Assembly (NCBI GenBank): GCA_031418715.1
Contig: JANOJL010000066.1
Coordinates: 1 to 64,000, forward strand
Origin: JANMDU01 sp031418715
GTDB lineage: Bacteria > Pseudomonadota > Gammaproteobacteria > Burkholderiales > Burkholderiaceae_C
Length of the DNA stretch: 64,000 bases
Reading direction: 5' to 3'
The notes below the pieces were generated by a model. That model ran no database searches. It was given only the letters and a program-made list of their open reading frames with translations, and was not told where the DNA came from. Shown piece by piece: positions 33,211 through 41,668 of the stretch. Position 1 is the first letter of the stretch. Every line of letters starts with the position of its first letter. The position numbers and the translations under genes are program-made.

Positions 33211-34626
33211 TTACAGGCTGTAGTACATGTCGAATTCAATCGGGTGCGTCGTCATGCGGAAGCGTGTGACTTCTTGCATTTTGAGCTCGATGTAAGCATC
33301 GATCATGCTGTCGGAGAACACGCCGCCTTTGGTCAAGAAGCTGCGGCCCTTGTCCAGGTAGTCGAGCGCTTGATCCAAGCTGTGGCACACGGTTGGCACT
33401 TTTGCATCTTCCTCGGGTGGCAGATGGTAGAGGTCTTTCGTAGCGGCCTCGCCTGGATGGATCTTATTTTCCACGCCGTCTAGGCCTGCCATCAGCAAAG
33501 CTGAGAAGCCGAGATACGGGTTCATCAGTGGATCAGGGAAACGCGCCTCGATGCGGCGGCCTTTTTCCGATGGCACGTGAGGAATGCGGATCGAAGCAGA
33601 GCGATTGCGGCTGGAATAAGCCAGCTTCACTGGTGCTTCAAAACCAGGAACCAAGCGCTTGTAGCTGTTGGTGCCGGGGTTGGTGATGGCGTTCAGGGCA
33701 CGAGCGTGCTTGATGATGCCGCCGATGTAGTACAGGGCGAAATCAGACAAGCCAGCGTAGCCATTGCCAGCAAACAGGTTTTTGCCGTCTTTCCAAACCG
33801 ATTGGTGAACGTGCATGCCTGAGCCGTTGTCGCCAACGAGAGGCTTTGGCATGAAGGTAGCGGTTTTGCCATAGGCATTCGCCACGTTCCAAACCACGTA
33901 TTTCATGGTCTGTGTCCAGTCAGCGCGCTGCACCAAGGTGCTAAAGCGCGTACCGATTTCGTTTTGGCCCGCACCCGCCACTTCGTGGTGGAACACTTCA
34001 ACCGGAATGCCCAGTGATTCGAGAATCAAAGACATTTCAGCGCGCATATCTTGTGTGCTGTCCACGGGTGGCACGGGGAAATAGCCGCCTTTAACCGTCG
34101 GGCGATGGCCTTTGTTACCGCCTTCGATTTTCTTGCCGGTATTCCAAGGCGCTTCGTATTCGTCCACCTTGACGAATGAGCCACTCATATCAGAGCCCCA
34201 ACGCACGTCGTCGAAGATGAAGAATTCTGGCTCGGGGCCGAAATAGGCGGTGTCGCCCATGCCGGAGGCCTTGAGATAGGCTTCTGCACGCTTGGCAATC
34301 GAACGCGGATCGCGGTCATAAGCCTTGCCATCACCCGGCTCCAACACGTCGCAAGACATGATGATCGTGGTCTCTTCAAAGAAGGGATCGATGTTGGCGG
34401 TGTTGGGGTCAGGCATCAAAAGCATGTCGGAGGCTTCAATGCCTTTCCAACCTGCGATGGACGAGCCGTCAAAGGCGTGGCCATCGGTGAATTTGCCTTC
34501 GTCAAAGTGAGAGACGGGCACGGTGACGTGCTGCTCTTTGCCTTTGGTATCGGTGAAACGGAAGTCAACAAACTTGACTTCGTTCTCTTTCACCATCTTG
34601 ATCACGTCTGCGACGGTCTTGGCCAT
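33211..34626 (-). CDS. glnA: Type I glutamine synthetase
   Basis: A 471-residue subunit of the dodecameric enzyme that makes glutamine from glutamate and ammonia. It has the N-terminal beta-grasp domain KFVDFRFTDTKGKEQHV, DGSSIAGWKGIEASDMLLMP, the metal-site strand PEPEFFIFDD, NGSGMHVHQSVWKDGKN, PGTNSYKRLVPGFEAPV and SASIRIPHV. The adenylylation loop is KDLYHLPPEE with its Tyr. The ATG at 34626 has AGGAG six bases before it. A sigma-54 promoter with NtrC sites lies upstream. Confidence 0.98.
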   Translation of the reverse strand: MAKTVADVIKMVKENEVKFVDFRFTDTKGKEQHVTVPVSHFDEGKFTDGHAFDGSSIAGWKGIEASDMLLMPDPNTANIDPFFEETTIIMSCDVLEPGDGKAYDRDPRSIAKRAEAYLKASGMGDTAYFGPEPEFFIFDDVRWGSDMSGSFVKVDEYEAPWNTGKKIEGGNKGHRPTVKGGYFPVPPVDSTQDMRAEMSLILESLGIPVEVFHHEVAGAGQNEIGTRFSTLVQRADWTQTMKYVVWNVANAYGKTATFMPKPLVGDNGSGMHVHQSVWKDGKNLFAGNGYAGLSDFALYYIGGIIKHARALNAITNPGTNSYKRLVPGFEAPVKLAYSSRNRSASIRIPHVPSEKGRRIEARFPDPLMNPYLGFSALLMAGLDGVENKIHPGEAATKDLYHLPPEEDAKVPTVCHSLDQALDYLDKGRSFLTKGGVFSDSMIDAYIELKMQEVTRFRMTTHPIEFDMYYSL

Positions 34627-34694
34627 CAAATGCTCCTAATTGGTTGGATGATTGGATTAGAAAATTCTCGAGTGGAAGCTCTTGGCAGATCAGT

Positions 34695-34711
34695 ATGCAC
34701 TTTTTGTGCCA
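34695..34711 (-). promoter_or_regulatory. Sigma-54 promoter of glnA
   Basis: On the minus strand TGGCACAAAAAGTGCAT matches the -24/-12 consensus TGGCAC-N5-TTGCA except for one base, with GG and GC at the right distance. It lies 69 bp before the glnA start. Confidence 0.85.
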
Positions 34712-34817
34712 CCAGACCGTGCGCGAGCCCGCTGCGCGAAACCACGATTGTGCGCGATTTTTAAGGCGCCACAAGGATTTTGGGGTTTTACGGGTGGGTG
34801 CAAGAGGAGAGACTCGA

Positions 34818-34834
34818 TGCACTTTATTGGTGCA
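34818..34834 (-). promoter_or_regulatory. NtrC binding site 1 upstream of glnA
   Basis: TGCACTTTATTGGTGCA is an almost perfect match to the enterobacterial NtrC consensus TGCAC-N5-TGGTGCA. It lies about 110-120 bp upstream of the sigma-54 promoter. Confidence 0.82.
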
Positions 34835-34835
34835 A

Positions 34836-34852
34836 TGCACCTTTGTTGTGCA
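34836..34852 (-). promoter_or_regulatory. NtrC binding site 2 upstream of glnA
   Basis: TGCACCTTTGTTGTGCA is a second dyad of the same length, 18 bp from site 1, so two NtrC dimers could bind side by side. Confidence 0.75.
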
Positions 34853-34900
34853 AATCGGTTTGTGCGCGGATTTGGTGCGTTGAAAATTTCGCCTAGGATT

Positions 34901-34966
34901 GCTATATTATTGATAGCACTTCACGCAAATAACATAACGGGGAAGTGCTCAAACGGCTTAAAAAAA
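34901..34966 (-). repeat. Dispersed repeat, copy 10
   Basis: Head GCTATATTATTGATAGC, then CACGCAAAT, ACATAACGGGG and GGCTTAAAAAA. It lies between the NtrC sites and the end of the next gene. Confidence 0.8.
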
Positions 34967-34981
34967 CAAGAAGGCGAGTGG

Positions 34982-35821
34982 TCACCTAGCCAATTCCGGC
35001 CCCAGCTTCGCCCCAAACTCCTTAAGCCCCTCGATCAGTTGCAGATAAGCGCTCTCCAAAGCAGCTGCCTGGCCTTTCACACCCAGCTCAATGTGTTTGC
35101 CATATTGCGGATGATCCACGCTGGGCAGACTGAAGACTTTGATACCGGGGTGCTGCGCTTCGACCTGCTCCATCAGCGGAGTGAGGCTGGCTTCCATGGC
35201 GCCCATCACGATGACGGATTTTTCTTGGGTTGCGACGGCTCGGTGCAAGTGCTTGTAATGGGTATCGAGCACCCATTCCATCATGGGCCAAGCCATAACC
35301 GGGAAGCCGGGTACGAAATGGATGCCAGCTGAGCCGGAAACTGGACGATCTTCGGTGTAGCAGCTGAAACCGGCGATTTTGTTGTATGGATTGGGGATGA
35401 TTTGCGCACCTGCTGGGAACATGCCCATGTTGAGGCGATGCATGTTGTCGGGGCGATCTGGCTCGTAAGCCACGCCCTGCTCCTTGGCCACGTCTTGCAT
35501 GCGCTCGCGGATGAAGGCCTCGGCTTGTGGATGCAGCGCCAACTCGCAGCCCAGTGCGCGGGCGGCACATTGGCGGGTGTGGTCGTCTGGCGTGGCGCCG
35601 ATGCCGCCTGTAGAGAAGACGATGTCGCCGGAATCAAAGGCGCGTTTCAAGGCAGATGTAATGCGCGCGGGATCGTCGCACACATACTCTACGCCTTCCA
35701 GCGCCAAGCCGCGAGCGGCCAACAGCTCGATGACTTTCACCATGTGTTTGTCTTGCCGTTTGCCAGAGAGGATTTCGTCGCCGACGATGATGAGATGGAA
35801 GCGGGGAGGGGCAGTGTTCAT
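34982..35821 (-). CDS. CinA-like/MoaB-type molybdopterin-binding domain protein
   Basis: A 279-residue protein with the MoCF-biosynthesis (MoaB/Mog) fold of the CinA N-terminal domain: FHLIIVGDEILSGKRQDKHM, the loop DSGDIVFSTGGIGATPDDHT and a later PNPYNKIAGFSCY with GIHFVPGFPVMAW. It lacks the CinA C-terminal deamidase. The family may act in nucleotide pool or NAD-derived metabolite repair; exact substrate is unknown. The terminating region abuts repeat copy 10 and the start abuts copy 11. Confidence 0.88.
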   Translation of the reverse strand: MNTAPPRFHLIIVGDEILSGKRQDKHMVKVIELLAARGLALEGVEYVCDDPARITSALKRAFDSGDIVFSTGGIGATPDDHTRQCAARALGCELALHPQAEAFIRERMQDVAKEQGVAYEPDRPDNMHRLNMGMFPAGAQIIPNPYNKIAGFSCYTEDRPVSGSAGIHFVPGFPVMAWPMMEWVLDTHYKHLHRAVATQEKSVIVMGAMEASLTPLMEQVEAQHPGIKVFSLPSVDHPQYGKHIELGVKGQAAALESAYLQLIEGLKEFGAKLGPELAR

Positions 35822-35836
35822 GGCTGTATTTTATAA

Positions 35837-35892
35837 GCGTTTTAATGCTCTGCCCGTTATAAAACTTGCACAGTATGCTATCAAATAAGTAG
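35837..35892 (+). repeat. Dispersed repeat, copy 11
   Basis: GCGTTTTAATGC, GCCCGTTATAAAACTTGC and head GCTATCAAATAAGTAG. It sits immediately upstream of the CinA-like gene. Confidence 0.78.
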
Positions 35893-36005
35893 TGAATAGT
35901 CGCGTTATTGAACACTGCTTACGTTGAATAGCCTCGATCTTCGAGCGCTAATCAATTCACATATCAAGGGTAATCACCGATAACTACGCATTCCTTAAAT
36001 CATAT

Positions 36006-36039
36006 TTAACGTATACATTACATTTAATGCATACGTTAA
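36006..36039 (+). promoter_or_regulatory. 34-bp palindromic operator upstream of the catabolic island
   Basis: The arms TTAACGTATACATTA and TAATGCATACGTTAA match at 14 of 15 positions around a 4-bp centre. It ends 22 bp before the first gene and lies in AT-rich DNA. The embedded GTATAC/GCATAC half-sites are of the size bound by GntR/FadR-type regulators, and one such regulator is encoded one gene downstream. Confidence 0.75.
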
Positions 36040-36061
36040 ACATCAACTGACGAATAGCCAC

Positions 36062-37072
36062 ATGAGCCAGCCGATTTCCGAAAACCAAACACAAGCCGCT
36101 CCTGCCGCACTAGATGTGCAAGCTTGGGTAGGCCAAGGCTTGGTGCGGCCAGAATGTGTGTTGGCTACCTCTCTTGGAGATTTATTCACCTCCGACTGGC
36201 GCAGCGGTGTGGCGCATATTCGGCCAGATGGCAGTCAGACTTTTTATGCGGCTCAGCAGGTAGATGGCGAGGTGCTCAAGCCCAACGGGATTGCGCTACG
36301 CAAAGATGGTTCGTTTTTGATGGCGCATTTGGGTGCAGAGCTCGGCGGCGTGTTTTCATTGCAGCGCGATGGCACAACACGACCCGTACTCACCGAATTA
36401 GAAGGCCGCGCCCTGCCGCCCACCAACTATCCGCTGGAAGACGCGCAGGGTCGGCTCTGGATCACGGTGAGCACGCGCCTCTCGCCCCGCGCTTTGGGCT
36501 ACCGCAACACCTGTAGCGACGGGTTCATCGTTTGTATGAGCGATCCTGCTAACCCCAAAAGCGCCCGCATTGCAGCCGACGGCCTGGGCTACACCAATGA
36601 AATTGCCTTTGACCCGAGCGGCCAGTGGCTTTATGTGAACGAAACCTTCACGCGTCGCCTCTCGCGCTTTGCATTGCGAGCCGACGGCAGCTTGGGACAA
36701 AAGCAAGTCGTCACGGAATTTGGCTCAGGCACGTATCCCGATGGCATGGCCTTTGATGTGGAAGGCAATCTGTGGATCGTCAGCATCGTGAGCAACCGCG
36801 TGATTCGCGTATCGCCCTCCGGCGAGCAGCAGATTTGGCTGCAAGACGTGGATGAAGCGCATTTGGATTGGGTGGAGCAGGCCTACCAAAACCACAGCAT
36901 GGGTCGCCCGCATTTGGACGGCGTGAAATCCCAGCAGCTACGCAATATCTCCAGCCTAGCCTTTGGCGGCGCTGATCTGCGCACCGGCTATTTGGGCTGT
37001 TTGCTGGGTGATCAGTTGGCCACTGTGCGCATGCCCGTGGCAGGCCATCCGCCGATTCACTGGAATTATTGA
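36062..37072 (+). CDS. SMP-30/gluconolactonase/LRE-type lactonase
   Basis: A 336-residue six-bladed beta-propeller. Metal-site and family features: GLVRPECVLATSLGDLFTSD (the early Glu), LPPTNYPLEDAQGRLWITVS, GLGYTNEIAFDPSGQWLYVN (the Asn), and GTYPDGMAFDVEGNLWIVS (the Asp). Such enzymes hydrolyse sugar lactones to aldonic acids. First gene of the island, 22 bp after the palindromic operator. It would feed sugar acids to the downstream dehydrogenases. The substrate is not readable from sequence. Confidence 0.88.
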   Translation: MSQPISENQTQAAPAALDVQAWVGQGLVRPECVLATSLGDLFTSDWRSGVAHIRPDGSQTFYAAQQVDGEVLKPNGIALRKDGSFLMAHLGAELGGVFSLQRDGTTRPVLTELEGRALPPTNYPLEDAQGRLWITVSTRLSPRALGYRNTCSDGFIVCMSDPANPKSARIAADGLGYTNEIAFDPSGQWLYVNETFTRRLSRFALRADGSLGQKQVVTEFGSGTYPDGMAFDVEGNLWIVSIVSNRVIRVSPSGEQQIWLQDVDEAHLDWVEQAYQNHSMGRPHLDGVKSQQLRNISSLAFGGADLRTGYLGCLLGDQLATVRMPVAGHPPIHWNY

Positions 37073-37088
37073 GACTCAAGGACACTGC

Positions 37089-37781
37089 ATGACCGCACTT
37101 CGCCATACCCGCCAAGAGCTTGAAAGCCTGCCACTCGTGGAGCAAGCCTATCAAGAGATTCGCGCCCGCATTCTTGACAACCTCTGGTCTCCTGGCTATC
37201 AGGCGCTGGAGCAGGAAGTCGCGCTGGCCTTGGGCATGAGCCGCACGCCGGTGCATGAGGCTTTGATGCGTTTGCAGCAAGAGGGTTTGGTGGAGGTGGC
37301 ACCTCGGCGCGGCATGCGCGTGTTGCCGGTGTCGCCCACCGATATGCGAGAGATTTATGAAATTCTCACTGCGCTCGAATGCATGGCCTCTGAGATTTTG
37401 GGCAAACGCAAGCCCTCCAAAGAGGAGCTGCGCCCACTCGTGGAGGCCACGCAATCGATGGAAGCTGCGTTGGGGCGCGATGATTTGGATGGCTGGGCTC
37501 GCGCTGATGAAACCTTCCACCAAGCTTTGGTCAAGCTAGCGGGCAACAAAATGCTGCTCGATACCGTGATGGGCTATTGGGATCGCGCCCACCGCGCCCG
37601 CATGTTCACGCTGCGCCTGCGCCCCAAGCCTGTGAATTCCACCCAAGAGCATATGCAACTTGTGGACATGCTGGCCGCCGGCGATGGCGCAGGCGCTGCG
37701 CAGGTCAATCGCACCCACCGCGAGCGTGCCAGCCGTGAGCTTTTGGCTATTTTTGAGCGGTATCAGCTGCAGCAGCTTTGA
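37089..37781 (+). CDS. GntR family regulator, FadR/FCD subfamily
   Basis: A 230-residue repressor-type protein. The winged helix-turn-helix spans about residues 15-80 with LVEQAYQEIRARILDNLWSP, ALALGMSRTPVHEALMRLQQ and the wing EGLVEVAPRRGMRVLPV. The all-helical FCD effector domain contains EIYEILTALECMASEI, DETFHQALVKLAGN and HRARM, with the Asp and His residues that commonly hold a metal. Effector is probably a sugar acid or product of the island. It is the best candidate to bind the 36006-36039 palindrome. Confidence 0.92.
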   Translation: MTALRHTRQELESLPLVEQAYQEIRARILDNLWSPGYQALEQEVALALGMSRTPVHEALMRLQQEGLVEVAPRRGMRVLPVSPTDMREIYEILTALECMASEILGKRKPSKEELRPLVEATQSMEAALGRDDLDGWARADETFHQALVKLAGNKMLLDTVMGYWDRAHRARMFTLRLRPKPVNSTQEHMQLVDMLAAGDGAGAAQVNRTHRERASRELLAIFERYQLQQL

Positions 37782-37818
37782 AATTTCTATTGAACAACTT
37801 CTTACCCGGATTCTTTAA

Positions 37819-38931
37819 ATGACCTCTTCTTTTCATATCAGCGTGCTCCCTGGCGACGGCATTGGCAATGAAGTGATGCCCTGCGCAGTAGCCGTGCTCG
37901 AGCAAGTCGGCCGTAGCATTGGACGTCGCTTTCATTTCGCGCAGCACGTTGCCGGCGCTCAGCACTACGCCGATCATGGTGTGGCCTTAACCGATGCGGT
38001 GCTGGCCGATTGCGAGAAGGCCGATGCGATTCTCTTTGGAGCCATGGGCCTGCCGCATGTGCGCGGCGCTGATGGCACAGAGATTATTCCCCAACTTGAT
38101 TTACGTTTCCGTTTTGACCTGTATGCGGGCGTACGCCCGATCCGCACTTTTAAAGGCCTGCCCACTCCACTGGCCAATCCACGCGCGTCGGAGATCGATT
38201 TCGTGCTCGTGCGCGAATCCACCGAAGGTCTTTTTTATGCCCGTGGCCGAGGTGAGGTACAAGGTGACGAAGCCGTCATTGACCCGATGAAAATCACTCG
38301 CAAAGGCACAGCGCGTGTCTGCGAATTTGCCTTCAAGCTAGCTGAGCAGCGCGCCGTGACCCGTGGCCGCGCTGGCAGGGTCACCAACGTGGACAAAGCC
38401 AATGTCTTTGCCTCCATGGCCTTTTGGCGCAAGATTTTTGAAGAAAGTGCCGCTCGGCATCCGAGCGTCGCGTCCGACAGCGCCTACGTTGATGCGATGG
38501 CCCTGAACTTGGTCATGAAGCCTTGGACCTATGACGTACTCGTCACGGAAAACATGTTTGGCGATATTTTGTCGGACCTGATTGCCGCTCTGGTGGGCGG
38601 TATGGGAATGGCGCCCTCAGGCGATATCGGCGACAAGCACGCCCTCTTCCAGCCTGCACACGGCACTGCGCCAGACATCGTCGGCCAAGGCAAAGCCAAT
38701 CCAACGGCGATGATTTTGTCCGCGGCCATGATGCTCGATTGGCTTGGTGCCAAGCATGGCGACAGCGCCTTGATCGATGGCGCCCGTGCGATTGAAGCGG
38801 CCGTGGAGCATGCCTTTGCCCAAGGCCAAGTGCGTCCGTTTGAATTTGGTGGCCAGAGCGGCACGGCGCAAGTGACCGAGGCCGTGTTGCAGCATCTGAA
38901 AGCTCACGCACCTGTGGGAGCGGCTGCGTGA
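37819..38931 (+). CDS. Isocitrate/isopropylmalate dehydrogenase family protein (tartrate/malate dehydrogenase-like)
   Basis: A 370-residue beta-decarboxylating dehydrogenase: ISVLPGDGIGNEVMPCAVAV, RPIRTFKGLPTPL, RESTEGLFYARGRG, VTNVDKANVFASM, VDAMALNLVMKPWTYDVLVT, and HGTAPDIVGQGKANP. It differs from LeuB in the substrate loop, and fits the tartrate/D-malate branch (TtuC-like) that oxidises 2-hydroxy acids. Which acid it uses here is unknown. Its stop overlaps the GTG start of the next gene as GTGA. Confidence 0.85.
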   Translation: MTSSFHISVLPGDGIGNEVMPCAVAVLEQVGRSIGRRFHFAQHVAGAQHYADHGVALTDAVLADCEKADAILFGAMGLPHVRGADGTEIIPQLDLRFRFDLYAGVRPIRTFKGLPTPLANPRASEIDFVLVRESTEGLFYARGRGEVQGDEAVIDPMKITRKGTARVCEFAFKLAEQRAVTRGRAGRVTNVDKANVFASMAFWRKIFEESAARHPSVASDSAYVDAMALNLVMKPWTYDVLVTENMFGDILSDLIAALVGGMGMAPSGDIGDKHALFQPAHGTAPDIVGQGKANPTAMILSAAMMLDWLGAKHGDSALIDGARAIEAAVEHAFAQGQVRPFEFGGQSGTAQVTEAVLQHLKAHAPVGAAA

Positions 38932-40031
38932 ACCAGACCGTGCGATCCATCCAGCGCGTGGCCGTGATCGGCGCAGGCTACTTCAGCCAGTTTCATCTGC
39001 ACGGCTGGCAGAGCATGAGCGGCATTGAGATTGCCGCCGTGTGTGATGCAGATCTTGATAAAGCCCAGCGCAGCGCCGAGCAGTTTGGCGCAACCCAAGC
39101 CGTTGACAGCATCGAAGCCTTGTTTGCTTTGCCAAACATCAGCTTGCTGGATATCGTCACTCCGCCCGAGAGCCATGCGGCCTTGGTGAGCCAAGCGATT
39201 CGCTCGGGTATTCCTACGATATGCCAAAAGCCTTTTGCAGCCAGCTACTCTCAAGCGCTCGCTTTGACTGATCTGGCTGAGAACGCCAACGTGCCACTCA
39301 TCGTGCATGAAAACTTCCGTTTCATGCCTTGGTATCGTGAAATGCGCAGGCTGATCGATGAGGGTTGGCTTGGAAAGATCCACAGCGTATCTTTCCGCTT
39401 GCGGCCAGGTGACGGCCAAGGCGCAGATGCTTATCTGAGCCGCCAACCATACTTTCAAAAGCTCCCGCGCTTCTTGGTGGCTGAGACGGCGGTGCATTTC
39501 ATTGATACCTTCCGCTATCTGTGCGGCGAGGTCAAATCGGTCTATGCACACCTGCGCCGCATCAATCCCGTGATTGCCGGAGAGGATGCAGGCTTCATCC
39601 ATTTCGAATTCGCATCAGGATCAACCGGCAGCTTTGATGGCAATCGCCTCAACGACCATGTGGCCGACAACCCGCGCCGCACCATGGGCGAAATGTGGCT
39701 CGAAGGCGAGCGCGGCGTCTTGCGCTTGGACGGCCAAGCTCAGCTGTACTTCAAGCCGCATCAAGGCACAGAAAAACTGCTGAGCTACGACCGAGGCAGC
39801 GAAGTTCAGTTTGGTGGCGGCGCTTGCCAAGCATTGCAGCAGCATGTGGTGGAAAGTTTGCGCACTGGTTTACCTCCCGAGAACACCGCCCGCGATTACC
39901 TGCGCAATCTGCGTATTCAAGAGGCTGTGTATGCCTCGCACGCGCAAGGTTGCCGCATCGAAATTGATCGCTTTATCCCGCCTGAAATTCCGATGAATCC
40001 CGTTCTTAACCCAATTTCTTTGTCCGTTTGA
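38928..40031 (+). CDS. Gfo/Idh/MocA family oxidoreductase
   Basis: A 367-residue NAD(P)-dependent dehydrogenase. The Rossmann domain shows RVAVIGAGYFSQFHLHGWQS and VTPPESHAALVSQAIRSGIP, followed by the catalytic EKP-like triad written CQKPFA. The C-terminal alpha/beta domain has HENFRFMPWYREMRRLIDEG and AETAVHFIDTFRYLCG, with the expected His/Asp. GTG start by GTGA overlap with the preceding gene. Probably oxidises a hydroxyl of the imported sugar acid. The Glu of the usual EKP motif is Gln here, which is a known variation. Confidence 0.88.
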   Translation: MNQTVRSIQRVAVIGAGYFSQFHLHGWQSMSGIEIAAVCDADLDKAQRSAEQFGATQAVDSIEALFALPNISLLDIVTPPESHAALVSQAIRSGIPTICQKPFAASYSQALALTDLAENANVPLIVHENFRFMPWYREMRRLIDEGWLGKIHSVSFRLRPGDGQGADAYLSRQPYFQKLPRFLVAETAVHFIDTFRYLCGEVKSVYAHLRRINPVIAGEDAGFIHFEFASGSTGSFDGNRLNDHVADNPRRTMGEMWLEGERGVLRLDGQAQLYFKPHQGTEKLLSYDRGSEVQFGGGACQALQQHVVESLRTGLPPENTARDYLRNLRIQEAVYASHAQGCRIEIDRFIPPEIPMNPVLNPISLSV

Positions 40032-40055
40032 TTTCTTTCACAGTAGGAGACTTTT

Positions 40056-41069
40056 ATGAAGACACGTCGTATCACCCTCAAATCTATCGCTCTGGCCGCA
40101 GCGGCTTGCGCAGCTCTCGCAGGCGGCGGATCAGCTCAGGCGCAAACGATCCTGAAATTCAGCCACACCGATCAGGCGCAAGGCGCGCGCCAAGCTGGTG
40201 CGCAAGTGTTTGCCAAGAAAGTGGAGGAATACACCCAGGGCCGCTACAAAGTGCAGGTGTTTTGCTGCAGCCAGCTTGGCAACGATCCGAAAAATATTGA
40301 GCAGCTGGCGCTAGGTGGCATCGACTTCACCGTGTCGGCCACTGGCTCCTATGCCGGTCAGTTGCCCACCCTCAACCTCACCATGATGCCCTTCATCATT
40401 GATTCTTACGCGCAAGGCTGGAAGTTCTACGATGAATCCAAGTGGCTCAAGGAGCAGTTCGACAAAGCGCCCGCCAAAGGTTTTCGCTTCTTAGCCACTT
40501 GGGAAGCTGGCTTTCGCAATATGACGACGCGAGAGCCGCTGAACAGCCCCGATGATGCCAAAGGCAAAAAATTGCGCACGTTTCCCAACGAGATGATGCG
40601 CTGGCAGCTAGAGGCTATGGGCTTTGGCATCCAAATCATGCCGCTGCCCGAAGTCTATTTGGCCATCCAACAAGGCGCAGTCTCGGGTCAAGAAAATCCA
40701 ATCGACACGATTGCCTCCAACAAATTCTACGAAGTCGCACCACACGTGACGCTGACGAATCACGTCTACAGCCCGATTCCGATGGCGATTTCCGAGCGTA
40801 CCTGGCAACGCTTGTCTCCCGCAGATCGCGAGGCAGTTTCTCGTGCGGCGCGCGAAGTCGCACCGTTCCAGCGCGGGTTCATCCGAGACAACGACGAAAA
40901 GCTCTTGGCCGACATGGCGGCTAAAGGCGCAAAGATTAACCGCAAGCCGAACACGGAAGCCTTCCGCAAGTCGGTCGAGCCCGTCTATGCCAAAGCGCGT
41001 GAAAAGTACGGCGCAGACGTCGACAAAGTCTTGGCTGAAGCAGCTGCCGTTCGAAAAGCAGTGAAGTAA
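40056..41069 (+). CDS. TRAP transporter substrate-binding protein (DctP family)
   Basis: A 337-residue periplasmic receptor with signal MKTRRITLKSIALAAAACAA ending near SAQAQ. Features: ILKFSHTDQAQGARQAGAQV, EYTQGRYKVQVFCCSQLGND, the carboxylate-clamp region FPNEMMRWQLEAMGFGIQIM with PLPEVYLAIQQGAVSGQENP. TRAP receptors bind organic acids. It is followed by DctQ and DctM genes in the same direction, making a complete transporter for the island's substrate. Confidence 0.93.
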   Translation: MKTRRITLKSIALAAAACAALAGGGSAQAQTILKFSHTDQAQGARQAGAQVFAKKVEEYTQGRYKVQVFCCSQLGNDPKNIEQLALGGIDFTVSATGSYAGQLPTLNLTMMPFIIDSYAQGWKFYDESKWLKEQFDKAPAKGFRFLATWEAGFRNMTTREPLNSPDDAKGKKLRTFPNEMMRWQLEAMGFGIQIMPLPEVYLAIQQGAVSGQENPIDTIASNKFYEVAPHVTLTNHVYSPIPMAISERTWQRLSPADREAVSRAAREVAPFQRGFIRDNDEKLLADMAAKGAKINRKPNTEAFRKSVEPVYAKAREKYGADVDKVLAEAAAVRKAVK

Positions 41070-41093
41070 GCCCCAGACTAGGAAACCGTCATC

Positions 41094-41657
41094 ATGCAAG
41101 CTCAGCCTCTCGCTCAAGCGCAGGCCCTCTCGCTAGAAGCCGAATCTGCCCCGCCGGTGGTGCCATTGCCCTTGTGGCTCAAAACCATCGCGCGGGTCGT
41201 AGATTTCTCCGTGATCGTGCTCGGCGGCTCTCTTGCGCTGCTGATCTTTGGGAACGTCGTACTACGGATGTTCGGCAAAGATTTGGCTTGGCTGCTGGAG
41301 CTGGGCGAAATGATGATGGTTTGGGTGACTTTCTTGGGCGGCGCCGCTGCTGCTCAGCGAGGCGCTCACATGAGCATCAACGAGTTTCTTGACAAGCTGG
41401 ACACTGCAAAACGGCGCTTGGCAGATGCAGCAGTGCAGCTGTTCTCTCTCGCAGTGATGGCTGCCGTTTTTGTGTATGGCATCAAGATCGTTCAAAGCAG
41501 TTGGGACAATGTGTTGACTACTTTGGAGTGGCCCATGGCCTGGCAATACATGCCCTTGCCACTCGGCTCGGGCTTGATGATTCTTTTCATCGCCTATGAC
41601 CTTTGGCTGATTTTCCGGGGTATCCCCCGCGAGCAGCGCTATCCCCAAGATCTGTAA
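41094..41657 (+). CDS. TRAP transporter small permease (DctQ family)
   Basis: A 187-residue protein with four membrane helices starting around FSVIVLGGSLALLIFGNVVL, and the family signature LLELGEMMMVWVTFLGGAAAAQRGAHM. It pairs with the large permease just downstream. The unusually long hydrophilic N-terminus (about 35 residues, Ala/Gln-rich) has no obvious role. Confidence 0.92.
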   Translation: MQAQPLAQAQALSLEAESAPPVVPLPLWLKTIARVVDFSVIVLGGSLALLIFGNVVLRMFGKDLAWLLELGEMMMVWVTFLGGAAAAQRGAHMSINEFLDKLDTAKRRLADAAVQLFSLAVMAAVFVYGIKIVQSSWDNVLTTLEWPMAWQYMPLPLGSGLMILFIAYDLWLIFRGIPREQRYPQDL

Positions 41658-41668
41658 AGGACGCCGTC

